NCBI GenBank assembly: GCA_034336665.1 | Contig: CM067591.1 | Span: forward strand, 1,550,001-1,614,000 | DNA length: 64,000 nucleotides | Direction of reading: 5' to 3' | Source of the DNA: Luscinia megarhynchos | Taxonomy: Eukaryota > Chordata > Aves > Passeriformes > Turdidae | Shown here: one piece after another, positions 61,993 through 64,000 of the stretch | Position numbering within the stretch: position 1 is the first letter of the stretch | Layout: every line of letters begins with the position of its first letter | The notes under the pieces: generated by a model | Seen by the model: only the letters and a program-made list of their open reading frames with translations | Told to the model about the DNA's origin: nothing | Databases searched by the model: none | Program-made: the position numbers and the translations under genes

Positions 61993-63916
61993 GTAGGAGC
62001 GGCCCCGCTGTGTCCCCCCGGTGTCCCCCCGGTGTCCCCCCGGTGTCCCGGGGCCGCTGTGACCCCGCTGTCCCCGCAGGCTCCCGCCGCTGATGCAGCT
62101 GCCCCGCGGCTGCTCCCGGTTGGCCGCCGGTAGCGCGGCCCCGGGGGGACACCGGGGAGCGACCCCGGTGCTGGCGGCGCTGCTCGGGCTCGGCGCCGTC
62201 CTGGCCTACGGAGAGAGGCGGCGGAGGGTGAGCGACACCGGGGGTGGTGGCACCGGGGGGGGGAGGGCGGTGTCACCTCGGGGTCCTGCCCCGGGACGGG
62301 GACACCGGGGGTGGGGTTGGATCGCGGCGGGAGGCGGCACCGGAGGGGGCGGATCGCGACGAGAGGTGACATCGGGACAGCGGGAACCGGGAGCGGGGGT
62401 GGATCCCGGGTTCAAGGGGGTGGCACCGGTGGGTGGATACCGAGGGAAGGGGGTGGCACCGGGACAGCGAGAGCCCAGAACGGGGGTGGTACCGGGGGAA
62501 GGATCCCGGGGGAGGGGGTGGTACCGGGGAAGGGGTGACACCTGGACAGGGGGATCCCGGGGGCACGGGGAGGTTCCCGCTGACCCCTCCCGGTGCTCGC
62601 AGATCGCCCGGACCCCCCGGCCCCCATGACCGGGGCGGAGGTGGCACCGCGACAGGGGGATCCTGAACCCGGGGAAGGGGACAGGGACACCCCGGGGGCA
62701 CGGGGGGGTTCCCGCTGACCCCTCCCGGTGCCCGCAGGTCGCCCAGGCCGCCCAGGCCGCCCCCAGCCCGCAGTACCCGCGCTACACCCGCGCCGAGGTG
62801 GCGCAGCACCGCACCCCGAGCGACCGCGTGTGGGTCACCTACGGCTCCGAGGTTTTCGATGTCACCGATTTCGTGGAGCTGCACCCGGGGGGACCGGACA
62901 AAATCCTGCTGGCGGCCGGAGGAGCCTTGGAGCCTTTTTGGGCTCTTTACGCCGTTCACAGCCAGCCCCACGTGCTGGAGCTGCTCCGTGACTACAAAGT
63001 GGGCGAGCTGAGCCCCGAGGACGCCGCGCCACCCGCGGGGGACACCGCGGACCCGTTCGCGGGGGACCCCCCGCGCCACCCGGCGCTGCGGGTGAACAGC
63101 TTGAAACCTTTTAACGCCGAGCCCCCCCCGGAGCTGCTCACCCAGAGTTTCCTGACCCCCAACGAGCTTTTCTTCACCCGCAACCACCTCCCGGTGCCCG
63201 CCGTGGAGCCGGGCTCCTACCGGCTGCGCGTGGAGGGTCCCGGTGGCCGCTCGCTGTCGCTGTCGCTGGCGGAGCTGCGCCAGCGCTTCCCGAAACACGA
63301 AGTGATCGCCACGCTTCAATGCGCCGGTAACCGGAGATCCGAGATGAGCCGCGTCCGGCCGGTCAAAGGGCTGGCGTGGGACATCGGGGCCATCAGCACG
63401 GCTCGCTGGGGAGGAGCGCGGCTCCGCGACGTGCTGCTGGCCGCCGGTTTGGGCGACAAAACCGGCGATGATGGCGAGTGGCACGTGTGCTTCGAAGGGC
63501 TGGATGTGGACGCTTCGGGGACGCCCTACGGAGCGTCCATCCCGTTAAAACGAGCGCTCAGCGCCGACGCCGAGGTGCTGCTGGCGTACGAGATGAACGG
63601 GCAGGAGCTGCCGCGGGATCACGGCTTCCCCGTGCGGGTTTTGGTGCCCGGCGTGGTCGGGGCTCGCAGCGTGAAGTGGCTGCGGAGCGTGGTGGTGTCA
63701 CCGTCCGAGAGCCCGAGCCACTGGCAGCAGAACGATTACAAAGGGTTCTGCCCGTCCGTGGACTGGGATACGGTGGATTTCCGAGCGGCTCCGGCCATCC
63801 AGGAGCTGCCGGTGCAGTCGGCGATCACCGAGCCGCGGCCCGGGGCCGCCGTGCCCGCCGGGGAGATCACGGTGAAGGGATACGCGTGGAGCGGAGGAGG
63901 AAGGGAGGTGGTCAGG
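61961..63916 (+). CDS. SUOX: Sulfite oxidase, 5' part of coding region
   Basis: SUOX oxidises sulfite to sulfate in the mitochondrial intermembrane space, passing electrons through heme to cytochrome c. Exons: 61892-61992 (ATG 61961), 62080-62227, 62738-63916; 453 residues to here, phase 0 at the last donor. The N-terminus [20 protein letters not shown] looks like a mitochondrial leader, followed by a hydrophobic segment ([14 protein letters not shown]). The cytochrome b5 domain shows VELHPGG (His109) and YAVHS (His134), the expected heme ligands. The molybdopterin domain shows [11 protein letters not shown] with Cys255, the expected Mo ligand. The dimer domain starts at [12 protein letters not shown] and breaks at VVR with donor GTGAGC; the rest is beyond the window. 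Confidence 0.95.
62080..62227 (+). CDS. SUOX: SUOX exon, leader and membrane-like segment
   Basis: [20 protein letters not shown] then [20 protein letters not shown]. Acceptor CCCGCAG, donor GTGAGC. Confidence 0.88.
62230..62735 (+). repeat. SUOX intron 2 repeats with an echo of the next exon start
   Basis: Loose GGGGGTGGCACCGGG units. The block GGTTCCCGCTGACCCCTCCC, GGTGCTCGCAG, then ATCGCCCGGACC at 62573-62614 copies the true boundary at 62708-62749 (GGTGCCCGCAG, GTCGCCCAGGCC). Confidence 0.85.
62738..63916 (+). CDS. SUOX: SUOX main exon, heme and Mo domains
   Basis: 393 clean codons, [20 protein letters not shown] to [10 protein letters not shown], no indels. Acceptor CCCGCAG. This frame lacks early Met codons, so simple ATG-to-stop searches miss it. 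Confidence 0.95.
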
Positions 63917-64000
63917 GTGAGCGAGGGAGATGGGGGAATGGGGAAATGGGGGAATGGCCATCCCAGCTCCTCTTCCCAGCGATCCCACATCTCCCGCTGT

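Noticed and set aside
62601..62628. An additional SUOX exon at the first CGCAG
   Set aside because: It hits a stop after eight codons (IARTPRPP), while the second acceptor opens the full heme domain.

Overview
The window looks like a GC-rich bird dot microchromosome, probably passerine. It holds six vertebrate genes whose human relatives sit together at 12q13.2: ESYT1 (3' part), MYL6 (complete), SMARCC2 (3' two thirds, minus strand), CDK2 (3' part), RAB5B (complete) and SUOX (5' part). Exons are short islands. Nearly all intervening DNA is tandem low-complexity sequence (minisatellites), usually with a different repeat unit in each intron. Almost every long open reading frame here is a by-product of such arrays. 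The species call is inference from gene set, gene spacing and intron style.

Layout. 1-18.7 kb: ESYT1 C2D and C2E exons on +, with the poly(A) signal at 18668. 19.3-24.5 kb: MYL6 on +, including both alternative last coding exons. 24.6-40.2 kb: SMARCC2 on -, convergent with MYL6, ending near a contig edge and a 100-N gap at 40749-40848. 40.85-46.65 kb: the last three CDK2 exons on +, encoding residues 163-298 by human numbering; the N-lobe exons are lost in the gap. 46.9-55.1 kb: RAB5B on +, with a promoter carrying nine ATTGG boxes and a very repetitive 3' flank to about 60.7 kb. 60.8-64 kb: SUOX on +, with heme and molybdenum domain coding cut by the window end.

The outstanding feature is what I call splice-edge echoes. 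The minisatellite unit next to an exon often contains a copy of that exon's first or last 15-50 bases together with its splice site. This is visible at ESYT1, SMARCC2, CDK2 (two exons), RAB5B (two exons plus the stop-codon end) and SUOX. In CDK2 the last three echo acceptors are in frame with the true exon and the array is open, so alternative acceptor use would add 27, 51 or 78 residues inside the kinase.

Sequence quality is uneven. CDK2 and SUOX exons and the last two SMARCC2 exons read cleanly. ESYT1 exons after about 8.2 kb, one MYL6 exon, one RAB5B exon and SMARCC2 exons from 27.7 to 40.2 kb carry indels best explained by unpolished long-read sequence. The direct neighbourhood of SMARCC2 and CDK2 differs from human and rests on the gap.
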